Program-made: the position numbers and the translations under genes
Shown here: positions 1 to 8,110 of the stretch, piece after piece
How positions within the stretch are numbered: the stretch's first letter is position 1
Layout of the letters: each line of letters begins with the position of its first letter
Source: Candidatus Babela massiliensis
GTDB taxonomy: Bacteria; Babelota; Babeliae; Babelales; Babelaceae
Assembly: GCF_000513475.1 (NCBI RefSeq)
Contig: NC_023003.1
Span: 310,001 to 374,000, forward strand
Length of the DNA stretch: 64,000 bases
Reading direction: 5' to 3'
Notes under the pieces: model-generated
What the model saw: only the letters and a program-made list of their open reading frames with translations
Told to the model about the DNA's origin: nothing
The model's database searches: none

Positions 1-2
1 AC

Positions 3-821
3 TCAAAAAATTTAGAAAAATTATTAGAAAAAGCAGAATTTTCAAAAAAGGTTAACGGTATTACTTTATTTAATATCAAAAATACTCCCGAAATTCAAGA
101 ATTAATGGATTATGTAAATAATAAACATAAATTAATTAGCTATAATCCATTCAAAATAGACTTACTTCCACACTTAATTTTAAATCTGACAAAAACTAAA
201 ATATTAAAATTTATTGAAAATTCCTTTTTAACCAAACCTACTCCATCCGATTTTCTTAACCCGGAAGTAATCCAAACTTATACCAATGCTTATGAAAAAG
301 ATAAAGAAGGAAATCTACAAAAAACAAAAACTCCTTTTTCTATAGTAACCCTTTTAATGTATTTCTTGAATCCAAAATATCTTTTAGAAGATATGCAAAC
401 ATCTCAACAAGAAAATTTAAAGAAGATCAATAAATTTTTTAATCTAGGCATACCTGACATATTATTTTCTAAATCAATTTCGGCTATTGCTTCAATATCT
501 GCTGGAGGTCTAGCCATTAAAGTTACTGATAACATATTGACCAATTCTTGGCGAGACTACTTAAAACTTAACCAAACTCGACTATTAAAACTACTTCAAA
601 TGTATAACAAAGAACTGGAAACAGAAACCACTACAGAAGTAAAACGAATAGAAAAAAAACTAAAGAAATTTATAATAGAAGGACATTCCAAAAATATATC
701 CTATTTGTGGTTACAAACCAAAAACATATCTCAAAGTCGTATAGGATTAATGCTTTCCCTTCCAGTCATAGGAACTTTAGCATGGAAAGGATATAATTTT
801 TATAAAACAAATATAGCATAA
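3..821 (+). CDS. Unknown helical membrane protein, partner of ATAD3-like ATPase (5' partial)
   Basis: The reading frame is already open at base 3, so this gene is cut by the left edge; the first ATG at 105 is not the real start. The residues before that ATG align with the middle of the 416-residue paralogue at 2718-3968, so roughly 150 N-terminal residues lie outside the window. The C-terminal part is predicted helical, contains the shared motif EGHSK, and ends in a hydrophobic segment (about the last 30 residues) that could be a membrane anchor. Its stop is 34 bp before an ATAD3-like ATPase, the same arrangement as in the second copy, so the two probably form an operon and act together. I do not recognise the family. 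Confidence 0.85.
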   Translation, partial: SKNLEKLLEKAEFSKKVNGITLFNIKNTPEIQELMDYVNNKHKLISYNPFKIDLLPHLILNLTKTKILKFIENSFLTKPTPSDFLNPEVIQTYTNAYEKDKEGNLQKTKTPFSIVTLLMYFLNPKYLLEDMQTSQQENLKKINKFFNLGIPDILFSKSISAIASISAGGLAIKVTDNILTNSWRDYLKLNQTRLLKLLQMYNKELETETTTEVKRIEKKLKKFIIEGHSKNISYLWLQTKNISQSRIGLMLSLPVIGTLAWKGYNFYKTNIA

Positions 822-855
822 ATAAAACAATTAAAAATAATTAAGGAAACTTAAA

Positions 856-2376
856 ATGCAAAAACGAATTTTACTTATATCTATACTTACACTATCGAAC
901 TTTGCTCATAAATCTTTCTCAATGGACTTTAACGAGATAAACCCAGATGTATTAAGATTCTTTGGAGATGCAGCAGAGGGTGCAGCCAGACTAGGACAAA
1001 ATATTGCTGAAGAAACAAGAAGAAATAACGAATACAGTTATGAAAATAGAGAAAGAAAATTAAAAGAAGAATTACAACAAGCTAAAAGCCCTGAAGAAAG
1101 AACAGAAATATTGAGACAATTAGGAGTTATAAGAGAAGGTAGAGAAAAAAAAGAACAAACTTGGGAAAATGTAGGCGCACAATTTGTACAAGTTGTTCCT
1201 AATATGCTTAATCTAGCACAAGATGTAATTAGGGAAAAAACACAAGCAGAAACTAAACTTGCTCAAGAAGCAATTAGCTCAAAAGCACGTAAAGAAGCTA
1301 TTATAGAAAGTATGCAAAAATTAATTCAAGCAGGTACAGATCCAAAAAATGCTAAATTATTTGCATTTACTACTACAGTAGCTGCGGTAGGTGTTTGTGG
1401 AGCATGGCATGGCAGCAAAGTGGTTGCTAATTTAGTACAACAATATATGAACAAAATCCCTACTATTGCCGAAGAAACTTCTCTAGTTTCTGTTAAAGAT
1501 AAGGTTGTTAATTACTTAAGAGGTCAAAAACCTGAAACAAATATCAATGATGTTATTTTAGAATCTAATTTAGCAACTAGAATATCAAGAATTGCTACTT
1601 CAGTTAAAAATACAGTAAGTAATGGTGGATATTTCAGACATATACTATTTTATGGCCCTCCCGGAACAGGTAAGACTATGCTTGCAAAAAGGATAGCTCG
1701 TAGCTCTGGTCTTGAATATATTTACTTTGCAGGTGGTTCTGCTCTTGATCAATTACCAATTGAAGATGCACTTTCAAGATTAGTTGAACTATTTGAATTT
1801 GCAAAAAGATCTTCTAAAAAACTTATGATTATTATCGATGAAGCTGAGGTTCTTCTTGCTGATAGAAGTAAAAACTTAAGTGATAAAACTCGTAAATTGC
1901 TTAACTTAATACTTGGTTATACCGGTACTGAAACTAATAACTTTATAATCGTTGCTTTAACAAATAGACCTGAAGATTTAGATGATGCATTTTTAAGTCG
2001 TTGTGATGAACAGATCGAAATTGGTGCACCAGCTCCTGAACAAAGATTAGAAATACTACAATCTTATATAAAGAAATTCTTAATCTCTCGAACAAAAGAA
2101 CAACCAAAACCTTCTCTATTTGCACGTATTTTAGGTGCAAATAATCCTCCTAAACCTATCACAATAGCAAAAGATGCTTTAACCCCAGAAGTTATAGAGG
2201 ATATTGCTCAAAGACTTGAACATTTTGTAGGACGTGATATTTCTAAATTAGTAATATCGATTCAATCTGAAGCTTATGCAACACCTCAATGTCGCATTAC
2301 TAAAGAAATTGTAGATAGAGTTATTCAACAAAAGATAGATCAAAAAACATTAGAAAAAAAACAATTTAAACAATAA
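856..2376 (+). CDS. ATAD3-like AAA+ ATPase, copy 1
   Basis: An AAA+ ATPase of 506 residues with the layout of mitochondrial ATAD3: a charged coiled-coil-like N-terminal half (about 45-165), one membrane segment (about 168-186) and a C-terminal AAA module. Walker A GPPGTGKT is at 267-274, Walker B IIIDEA near 325-330, the sensor-1 Asn near 370, an Arg-finger candidate near 382, and a sensor-2 GRD at 459-461. Remembered ATAD3 sequence also matches outside the AAA core: the stretch after the membrane segment (P..AEETS versus ATAD3 P..VRETS) and the sensor-2 helix. Unlike ATAD3, it begins with a Sec-type signal or anchor (residues 1-22), which predicts a periplasmic coiled coil and a cytoplasmic ATPase. 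AAGGAA lies 8 bp before the ATG. What it remodels is unknown. Confidence 0.88.
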   Translation: MQKRILLISILTLSNFAHKSFSMDFNEINPDVLRFFGDAAEGAARLGQNIAEETRRNNEYSYENRERKLKEELQQAKSPEERTEILRQLGVIREGREKKEQTWENVGAQFVQVVPNMLNLAQDVIREKTQAETKLAQEAISSKARKEAIIESMQKLIQAGTDPKNAKLFAFTTTVAAVGVCGAWHGSKVVANLVQQYMNKIPTIAEETSLVSVKDKVVNYLRGQKPETNINDVILESNLATRISRIATSVKNTVSNGGYFRHILFYGPPGTGKTMLAKRIARSSGLEYIYFAGGSALDQLPIEDALSRLVELFEFAKRSSKKLMIIIDEAEVLLADRSKNLSDKTRKLLNLILGYTGTETNNFIIVALTNRPEDLDDAFLSRCDEQIEIGAPAPEQRLEILQSYIKKFLISRTKEQPKPSLFARILGANNPPKPITIAKDALTPEVIEDIAQRLEHFVGRDISKLVISIQSEAYATPQCRITKEIVDRVIQQKIDQKTLEKKQFKQ

Positions 2377-2381
2377 TAAAT

Positions 2382-2427
2382 ATTAGGTTATAGATTAGTT
2401 ATAATTATAACTAATCTATAACCTAAT
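2382..2427. terminator. Long perfect inverted repeat after ATAD3-like gene 1
   Basis: Two perfect 19-bp arms (2382-2400 and 2409-2427) surround an 8-base spacer that is itself palindromic. It starts 6 bp after the stop of the ATPase gene. The stem is very AT-rich and the following T-run is short, so it is a probable rather than certain intrinsic terminator; mRNA 3'-end protection is an alternative. Confidence 0.65.
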
Positions 2428-2526
2428 TTGACAGATAACAAACATAAGCATACCTAATCTAATGTAATATCTTTGCAATATAATTTGTAAAAATTATTAT
2501 GGCAAAATTGAAATAAATATCAATCT

Positions 2527-2559
2527 ATTAAGGCTGTAATGATAGAATACAGCCTTAAT
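2527..2559. terminator. Second hairpin, 12-bp stem
   Basis: Arms 2527-2538 and 2548-2559 are perfect complements around a 9-base loop and contain a GGCTG core. This is the typical size of a factor-independent terminator, but it lies 150 bp past the stop, so it may end a read-through or a small RNA transcript. Confidence 0.5.
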
Positions 2560-2717
2560 TTACTTAATATAAAATTATATTTATTAACCTTTTGAAGATT
2601 TTTTAAAAAGACCATATAATTTAAATTGATTTATCATTATTTAAGAAATTCACTATTTTGAAAATAAACTATTAATCTTCAGTTTCTTAATCAATTTATA
2701 ATGACAATGAGAAAATT

Positions 2718-3968
2718 ATGTTAATTAAAATAAAAATAAAGTACTTATTACTTTTCTTAGTTATCTTTAATAGCCTTAACTTAAAATCAATAGAAAATTG
2801 CGATGAAATAATCAAAAGGGCAGAATTAAATATTCCAAGAATATTAAATCAAATTAAAGAAACTAAGCTAAATAACTATATAAATAAAGTAAACCAATTT
2901 CTAAAAGAACGAATAAATAAAGTAGAAAACAAAATTTATAATCAAAATACTATTTTACTGAATTTAGGATATTTGGGCTTATTTAAAGGAGATATAACAA
3001 GACTAGGAATATTTGCAATAGATTATGCAAGTGAATATGCAATGTATCAAAAAATATTAAAAGAGAAAATTGAACATGTAATTAAGTTAATAAAAGAAGA
3101 TTCAAAAAGATTAGAACAGCTTTTAGAAGATGCTGAAGAGTCCAAAAGCAGCATATTAACTACTAATTCGGATATTAATATAATTTTAACACCACAAATA
3201 GTAGCGTTAAGAAAATACCTTAATGATAAGCATAAAATGATTGCTAAAAATCCGTTTAAAGAAAATTTAGCAAGCCATGCTATGATAAACTTTATAAAAC
3301 CATATATCTTAAACTCTATAGAAAACAAACTTTTAGTAACTTCTGATTCTCTTGAAATAAAATCATTAGGCTTAGGATTTTTGCAAAAGTTAATGATTCA
3401 ATTTTCTCTTTTATTTTGTGCTTATAAAGAAGATAAAAATGGAAATTATCAAGGACCAATATTAAGTCCTCTTTCAATGGCGACGATTTTAATAAAATAT
3501 CTAAATCCTAGGTATTTATCAGAAAAAGCAATTTCCACTTTTAGCAATCAAATATTAAAAACATTAAATAGCTACTTTAATATTGGAATTCCTAATTTAG
3601 TATTTACTAATTCGACTCAAATATTATCTAGATTAATAGCATTGGCTCTAGCAATAAAATATACCGATATTATCTTAAACAACTCCTGGTCAATACATGC
3701 AACTGTAAATCAAGAAAATTTACTCAAAATAATTAAAGAATATAATCAAGCAACAGAAGAAAACAATCAAAATAAAATCAATCAATCCGAAGAGGAATTA
3801 AAAAAATTTGTAATAGAAGGACATTCTAAAACAATAAATTCCAAATCATGGATCGATATCAAAAACATATCAAAATCACAAATAGGATTCTTACTTTCTT
3901 TGCCTATAGTAGGAACATTTGCTTGGAAAACTTATAAATTTTATAAAAATCTAATAAAAATTGATTAG
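2718..3968 (+). CDS. Unknown exported helical protein, partner of ATAD3-like ATPase (full copy)
   Basis: This 416-residue protein has an N-terminal signal peptide or anchor (about residues 3-24), a Lys/Glu-rich mostly helical body, and a C-terminal hydrophobic segment near residues 388-412. It is a paralogue of the truncated protein at the left edge, with conserved patches including PFK, YLNP, NNSW and EGHSK. It sits 33 bp before the second ATAD3-like ATPase. Duplication of both genes as a block says the pair is functionally linked, for example as membrane receptor and motor, but that is inference. I do not recognise the family. GAG in ATGAGAAAATT upstream may act as the ribosome binding site. 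Confidence 0.85.
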   Translation: MLIKIKIKYLLLFLVIFNSLNLKSIENCDEIIKRAELNIPRILNQIKETKLNNYINKVNQFLKERINKVENKIYNQNTILLNLGYLGLFKGDITRLGIFAIDYASEYAMYQKILKEKIEHVIKLIKEDSKRLEQLLEDAEESKSSILTTNSDINIILTPQIVALRKYLNDKHKMIAKNPFKENLASHAMINFIKPYILNSIENKLLVTSDSLEIKSLGLGFLQKLMIQFSLLFCAYKEDKNGNYQGPILSPLSMATILIKYLNPRYLSEKAISTFSNQILKTLNSYFNIGIPNLVFTNSTQILSRLIALALAIKYTDIILNNSWSIHATVNQENLLKIIKEYNQATEENNQNKINQSEEELKKFVIEGHSKTINSKSWIDIKNISKSQIGFLLSLPIVGTFAWKTYKFYKNLIKID

Positions 3969-4001
3969 ATCATTAAATAATTTAAAAATGAGGTCAAATA
4001 A

Positions 4002-5567
4002 ATGAAAAAACAAAAATTACTCTTAATTTTTATAATTATAACATCCATTAGTAAAACATTTGGCATGCAAGATCCTAAAGCAGCAGGTACAGGAATATTA
4101 AACGCTGTACAACAATTTACCGAATCTCCTTTAGGCCAAGGCGTAATAAATGGAATGGAATGGATAGAGGAACGAATAAACAAAGGAGTAAATTTTATAG
4201 AAAAAAAATTACAAGAAAATTTAAAAACTTCTGAAACTCAAGCACTGGATGCGCAAAGGACTAAAATTCGTTCATATAAAAGAAAACGAGATTCTTATTA
4301 TACAACACCTCAAGAAAAAGCAGAATTAAATGAAAAAATCAGAATTTGTAAAGAAGAAAAAAAGAAGATTAGAGAAAAATATGAAAATAAAAGAGAACAA
4401 CTAAAGGACAAAATAACAGAAGAACTTCAAAAAACTACAGATATGAGTAGAAGAATGGTAGAAGAAAATAATAGAGCTGAAAATGATTTAAAATCAAAAG
4501 CAGTTGAAGCTAGTATTGTCGCAGAACATAATGTGATAATAGCTACAAAATGGATCGCTGCCGCTCCGGTAATTACCGTAGTTGGTTGTGGTGCATGGCA
4601 TGGAAGTAAAATAGTCGCTAATCAAATACAAAAATACTTAAATTATATACCAACTATCGCAGAAGAAACTTCTCTAATCTCTACTAAAGAAAAATTAGTA
4701 AATTACTTAACAGGTAAAAAATTCGAATCTAATATAAATGACGTTATTTTAGAAAAAGATTTATCTGAGCGTGTATCAAAATTATCTCAAGCAATTAAAT
4801 GTGCAACAGAAAATGAAGCATACTTCAGACATATGACATTCTACGGTCCTCCAGGAACAGGTAAGACTATGCTTGCAAAAAGAATCGCTCGTAGTTCTGG
4901 TCTTGAATATATTTACTTTGCTGGTGGTTCTGCTTTAGATCAATTACCAATTGAAGATGCTCTTGCAAGATTAGTTGAACTATTTGAATTTGCAAAAAGA
5001 TCTTCTAAAAAACTTATGATCATTATCGATGAAGCTGAAGTTCTTCTTGCTGATAGAAGCAAAAATTTAAGTGATAAAACTCGTAAATTACTTAACTTAA
5101 TACTTGGTTATACAGGTACTGAGACTAATAACTTTATAATCGTTGCTTTAACAAATAGACCTGAAGATTTAGATAGCGCATTCTTAAGTCGTTGTGATGA
5201 AAAAATAGCAATTGGAGTACCAGGACTTGAGCAAAGAGTAGGTATACTTGAACTTTATATAAACAAATTTTTAATTGAAAAAACTAAAGTTCAACCACAA
5301 CCAAAATTACTTCAAAGAATAATGGGCGCCAAGAACCCACCTAAACCGATAAGCATAGAAAAAGATGCATTAGATTCTGATATTATTATGGAAATTGCTC
5401 AAAAACTTGAAGGGTTTGTAGGCCGTGATATTGCTAAATTGGTAATTGCTATACAATCAGAAGCTTATATAACACCAAATAGATGTGTTACTAAAGAGAT
5501 CATAGAGAAAGTTGTTCAACAAAAAATAGAACAAAAACTCTTAGAAGATAAAGAATTTAAAGAGTAA
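4002..5567 (+). CDS. ATAD3-like AAA+ ATPase, copy 2
   Basis: This 521-residue paralogue of the ATPase at 856-2376 has a signal-type N-terminus, a strongly charged coiled-coil stretch (about 75-170) that is longer than in copy 1, a membrane segment around residues 183-203, and the same Walker A, DEAE Walker B, sensor-1 Asn and GRD sensor-2 motifs. The AAA core is almost identical to copy 1 even at the DNA level, whereas the N-terminal half and the far C-terminus have diverged clearly. This suggests different binding partners on a shared motor. GAGGT lies 8 bp before the ATG. It is probably co-transcribed with 2718-3968 and followed by a terminator. Confidence 0.88.
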   Translation: MKKQKLLLIFIIITSISKTFGMQDPKAAGTGILNAVQQFTESPLGQGVINGMEWIEERINKGVNFIEKKLQENLKTSETQALDAQRTKIRSYKRKRDSYYTTPQEKAELNEKIRICKEEKKKIREKYENKREQLKDKITEELQKTTDMSRRMVEENNRAENDLKSKAVEASIVAEHNVIIATKWIAAAPVITVVGCGAWHGSKIVANQIQKYLNYIPTIAEETSLISTKEKLVNYLTGKKFESNINDVILEKDLSERVSKLSQAIKCATENEAYFRHMTFYGPPGTGKTMLAKRIARSSGLEYIYFAGGSALDQLPIEDALARLVELFEFAKRSSKKLMIIIDEAEVLLADRSKNLSDKTRKLLNLILGYTGTETNNFIIVALTNRPEDLDSAFLSRCDEKIAIGVPGLEQRVGILELYINKFLIEKTKVQPQPKLLQRIMGAKNPPKPISIEKDALDSDIIMEIAQKLEGFVGRDIAKLVIAIQSEAYITPNRCVTKEIIEKVVQQKIEQKLLEDKEFKE

Positions 5568-5594
5568 TTATCTAATTTTTAATAATCTTAAAGC

Positions 5595-5631
5595 AATAAA
5601 GATCATAGATACTAAATCTATGGTCTTTATT
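5595..5631. terminator. Terminator hairpin after ATAD3-like gene 2
   Basis: A 16-bp stem with one G-T wobble (arms 5595-5610 and 5616-5631) encloses a 5-base loop. It lies 28 bp past the ATPase stop and has T-rich sequence at its 3' side. Confidence 0.7.
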
Positions 5632-5721
5632 ATTTAAATTAAGATAAATTATTTTGACATTGAATCTTTCTATTTGATAATGTTCAACATCAATAGATCT
5701 ATATAAAAAAGGAGAAACAAA

Positions 5722-6009
5722 GTGAATAAATGTCTAAGAATAAATATTATTTTAGAAACACTTGAGAATAAAGAAGAAAATTTAAAAAATATAATACAAA
5801 GATTTGCCAAAAAACATGAATTAGAAGGACTTGCTCAAAGTATAGATCATAATCATATAAAAGTAATAGTATGTGGCGAAAAAGAAAATGTAGATAATTT
5901 TGTCGATAAAATACATAAAGAAATATCTACCTTTGATATACAAGATATAGAAATAGAACCTTTTACAAAGGATAAAGATTATAGAGGTGTATTTAGATTA
6001 ATTGAATAA
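5722..6009 (+). CDS. Acylphosphatase-like small protein with degenerate catalytic residues
   Basis: A 95-residue protein starting at GTG with a clear GGAG 7 bp upstream. Length and pattern (a first strand, a helix ending in KHELEG, a strand with VIVCG, a helix, and a final strand ending F-R-L-I-E) match the acylphosphatase fold, a small alpha/beta sandwich that hydrolyses acyl phosphates. The alignment puts Lys22 where the family has its catalytic Arg and Gln/Ser39-40 where it has its Asn, so classic activity is doubtful. It may be a binding or regulatory version of the fold. It is a single-gene unit between two hairpins. Confidence 0.55.
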   Translation: MNKCLRINIILETLENKEENLKNIIQRFAKKHELEGLAQSIDHNHIKVIVCGEKENVDNFVDKIHKEISTFDIQDIEIEPFTKDKDYRGVFRLIE

Positions 6010-6017
6010 GAAAACTA

Positions 6018-6050
6018 AAAGACATCTTCTTAATCAAAGAAGATGTCTTT
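6018..6050. terminator. Terminator after the acylphosphatase-like gene
   Basis: Perfect 14-bp arms (6018-6031 and 6037-6050) with a 5-base loop, 8 bp after the stop codon and ending in TCTTT. It has classic intrinsic-terminator geometry. Confidence 0.8.
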
Positions 6051-6176
6051 ATGAATAATTATAAAATCAAACCCTGCCCTCAATTAAATTTTTTTAAATA
6101 GCATTTAAATAAAACACAATTCTAAATTAATTTAGATAATCTTACGTATTTTTTTGATTTATTTTGAAAAAACTTT

Positions 6177-6210
6177 ATATTCAATATATATATTTTTATA
6201 TATTGAATAT
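6177..6210. promoter_or_regulatory. Perfect 14-bp inverted repeat upstream of the His-rich/ABC operon
   Basis: Arms 6177-6190 and 6197-6210 are perfect complements around TATTTT, followed directly by a T-run, 38 bp before the ATG of the His-rich membrane protein. It could be an operator for a dimeric regulator (the gene order suggests a metal or metabolite sensor) or an attenuator hairpin. The stem is almost pure A/T, so chance is a real alternative. Confidence 0.4.
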
Positions 6211-6248
6211 TTTTATAATTTCTTAAGTAATTTAGATAGGTTAAACAA

Positions 6249-7001
6249 ATGATAGAAAATTCTAATTCTGAAAAAAAGATAAAAAAAAATAAATGCTCTT
6301 CAGATAATCACAATAATCATGATCACAATCATAACCATGAAGATGGGTCCCATGATCATGGAGTTATTCAGGAGTTCTTACATCACTTTCCTTATGCAAT
6401 TTTTTCTGTTGCTTTATCGATGATAATTTTAAGTCTACTTGATTATAATGGCCAGGCTGATAATTTAGAACGGTCATGTAGTGGTTTTCATATGTTATTT
6501 CATAGTTTCCACTTTTTACATATCTTATTTGCTTCTACTGGAACAGTTTTAACATATTCACGTTTTGCAAAAAATCCAACACTTATCAAGACTTTATTAA
6601 TTGGAACTATCTCTCCTATGATCTTTTGCATTCTATCGGATGTACTTTTACCGTATTTATCTGGTTACGCTTTAGGAGTTGAAATGGATCTTCATATCTG
6701 CTTTTATAGAGAACTGCATAATGTATTGCCATTTCTATTAATGGGCGTATTAAACGGTCTTGTTTTAAAATCACATCATTCAGCAGCACTTAATGTATTT
6801 TCATTAGGATCTCATTTTACACATATCTTGATAAGCTCATTAGCATCACTGTTTTATATGGTATCACATGGATTTCATAATTGGTATCCACAAATGGGTT
6901 ATGTATTTTTATTCTTAGTAATTGCAATAGTAGTACCATGCACTTTTTCTGATGTTATAATTCCTATGTATTTTGCTTATAAAGAACCAAATAAAAAATG
7001 A
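6249..7001 (+). CDS. Polytopic membrane protein with His-rich metal-binding-like N-terminus
   Basis: A 250-residue protein. Residues about 21-37 are a His/Asp/Asn-rich string of the kind seen in zinc, nickel or cobalt handling proteins. It is followed by roughly six hydrophobic segments with many further histidines in or near them (for example HSFHFLH and SHFTH). I do not recognise the family; it is not an obvious CDF, ZIP or NiCoT transporter. Its TGA overlaps the ATG of the downstream ABC ATPase by four bases (ATGA), so the two are translationally coupled, and the importer and this protein probably serve one process. A function in metal or metal-chelate uptake is a guess. Confidence 0.8.
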   Translation: MIENSNSEKKIKKNKCSSDNHNNHDHNHNHEDGSHDHGVIQEFLHHFPYAIFSVALSMIILSLLDYNGQADNLERSCSGFHMLFHSFHFLHILFASTGTVLTYSRFAKNPTLIKTLLIGTISPMIFCILSDVLLPYLSGYALGVEMDLHICFYRELHNVLPFLLMGVLNGLVLKSHHSAALNVFSLGSHFTHILISSLASLFYMVSHGFHNWYPQMGYVFLFLVIAIVVPCTFSDVIIPMYFAYKEPNKK

Positions 7002-8092
7002 GAAGCATAAGAATTCAAAACTTAACCAAAAAATTTAATGGTGAAGTTATAATAGATAATTTAAATTTACATATACCTTCAGGAAAAATTTTTGTTCTTT
7101 TAGGTCCTAGTGGTTGTGGAAAAACTACTCTTTTAAGATTAATAGGCGGCTTTGAAAACGTAAATTCAGGTAAAATTTACTTAGGTCAAGAAGATATAAC
7201 AAATTTGCCTATTAATAAAAGAAAAATAAATACAGTTTTTCAAAATTATGCATTATTTCCTCATTTAAATGTATTTGAAAATGTTGCTTATAGTTTAAAT
7301 ATCAAAAAGTTACCTAAAGATATAATCAAAGATAAAGTAATTAAGATTTTAAACACTGTACATTTAGAATCCCAAATATATAAAGATATAGATCAGTTAT
7401 CTGGAGGGCAACAGCAAAGAGTAGCCCTTGCAAGAGCTATAGTAAATGAGCCTGATGTACTTCTTTTAGATGAACCGCTTGCAGCATTAGATCTAAAATT
7501 AAGAGAAAAAATGCTTCTTGAATTAATAGAATTACAAGATAAGCTAAAAACCACTTTTATTTATGTAACTCATGATCAATTAGAAGCACTTACTCTTGCT
7601 GATCAAATGGCAATAATGAATATAGGTGGAAAAATAGAACAAATTGGAACACCAAAAGAGATCTACGAATTTCCAGTTTCAACTTTTGTCGCAAGATTTG
7701 TTGGAAGTACCAATATTTTATATGGAAAAGTGAAAAAAGAAAATAATAAAGACTTAATCGATATTAAAGACCTTGGCACTTTTGAAGTTTATATAAAAGA
7801 ACAAAATAATAATGTTATAAACTATTCAGAATATAAAGCAATAAGCATAAGACCAGAAAAAATATTTATTACAACAAAAGAAACACCAGGATTTTCTAAT
7901 GTAGTTACTGGAACTGTAGATTCAATCATATATCATGGTAGATCTACACAATATAATGTTAAAGTTAAAAATAATATGATATTACAAGTATTTCAACAAA
8001 ATGAAGAACATTTTCCTAAAGAAGTAATCGATTATGACAGTAAAGTTTACTTATACTTTCAAAAAGAAAATGTTGTACTTTTAAAGAAATAA
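6998..8092 (+). CDS. potA: ABC importer ATPase, PotA-like
   Basis: This 364-residue ATPase powers the importer encoded by the next three genes from the cytoplasmic face. It has Walker A GPSGCGKTT, a Q-loop (FQNYALFPH), the signature LSGGQQQR, Walker B LLLDEPLAALD, an H-loop VTHDQ, and a C-terminal TOBE-like domain with SIRPEK, the usual plan and length of PotA/FbpC-type proteins. The PotD-like binding protein points to spermidine/putrescine rather than iron. The start overlaps the previous stop (ATGA). The coupled His-rich gene is not part of standard pot operons and leaves the substrate open. Confidence 0.9.
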   Translation: MRSIRIQNLTKKFNGEVIIDNLNLHIPSGKIFVLLGPSGCGKTTLLRLIGGFENVNSGKIYLGQEDITNLPINKRKINTVFQNYALFPHLNVFENVAYSLNIKKLPKDIIKDKVIKILNTVHLESQIYKDIDQLSGGQQQRVALARAIVNEPDVLLLDEPLAALDLKLREKMLLELIELQDKLKTTFIYVTHDQLEALTLADQMAIMNIGGKIEQIGTPKEIYEFPVSTFVARFVGSTNILYGKVKKENNKDLIDIKDLGTFEVYIKEQNNNVINYSEYKAISIRPEKIFITTKETPGFSNVVTGTVDSIIYHGRSTQYNVKVKNNMILQVFQQNEEHFPKEVIDYDSKVYLYFQKENVVLLKK

Positions 8093-8110
8093 TTAAGATA
8101 AGTAAATTTT

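Larger units (their letters stand above)
2377..2717. other. Intergenic region with two long hairpins, no gene seen
   Basis: This is the 341 bp between cassette copies. It holds two perfect inverted repeats (2382-2427 and 2527-2559, listed separately). I found no convincing reading frame with a ribosome binding site. A short regulatory RNA between the hairpins is possible but unsupported. Confidence 0.6.

Noticed and set aside
105-107. ATG at 105 as the start of the first gene
   Set aside because: The frame is open upstream to base 3 and those residues align with the paralogue, so it is an internal Met.
856-2376. ATPase copies as FtsH-type proteases
   Set aside because: No C-terminal zinc-protease domain or HEXGH motif; the chain ends soon after the AAA lid, and the N-terminal plan is ATAD3-like.
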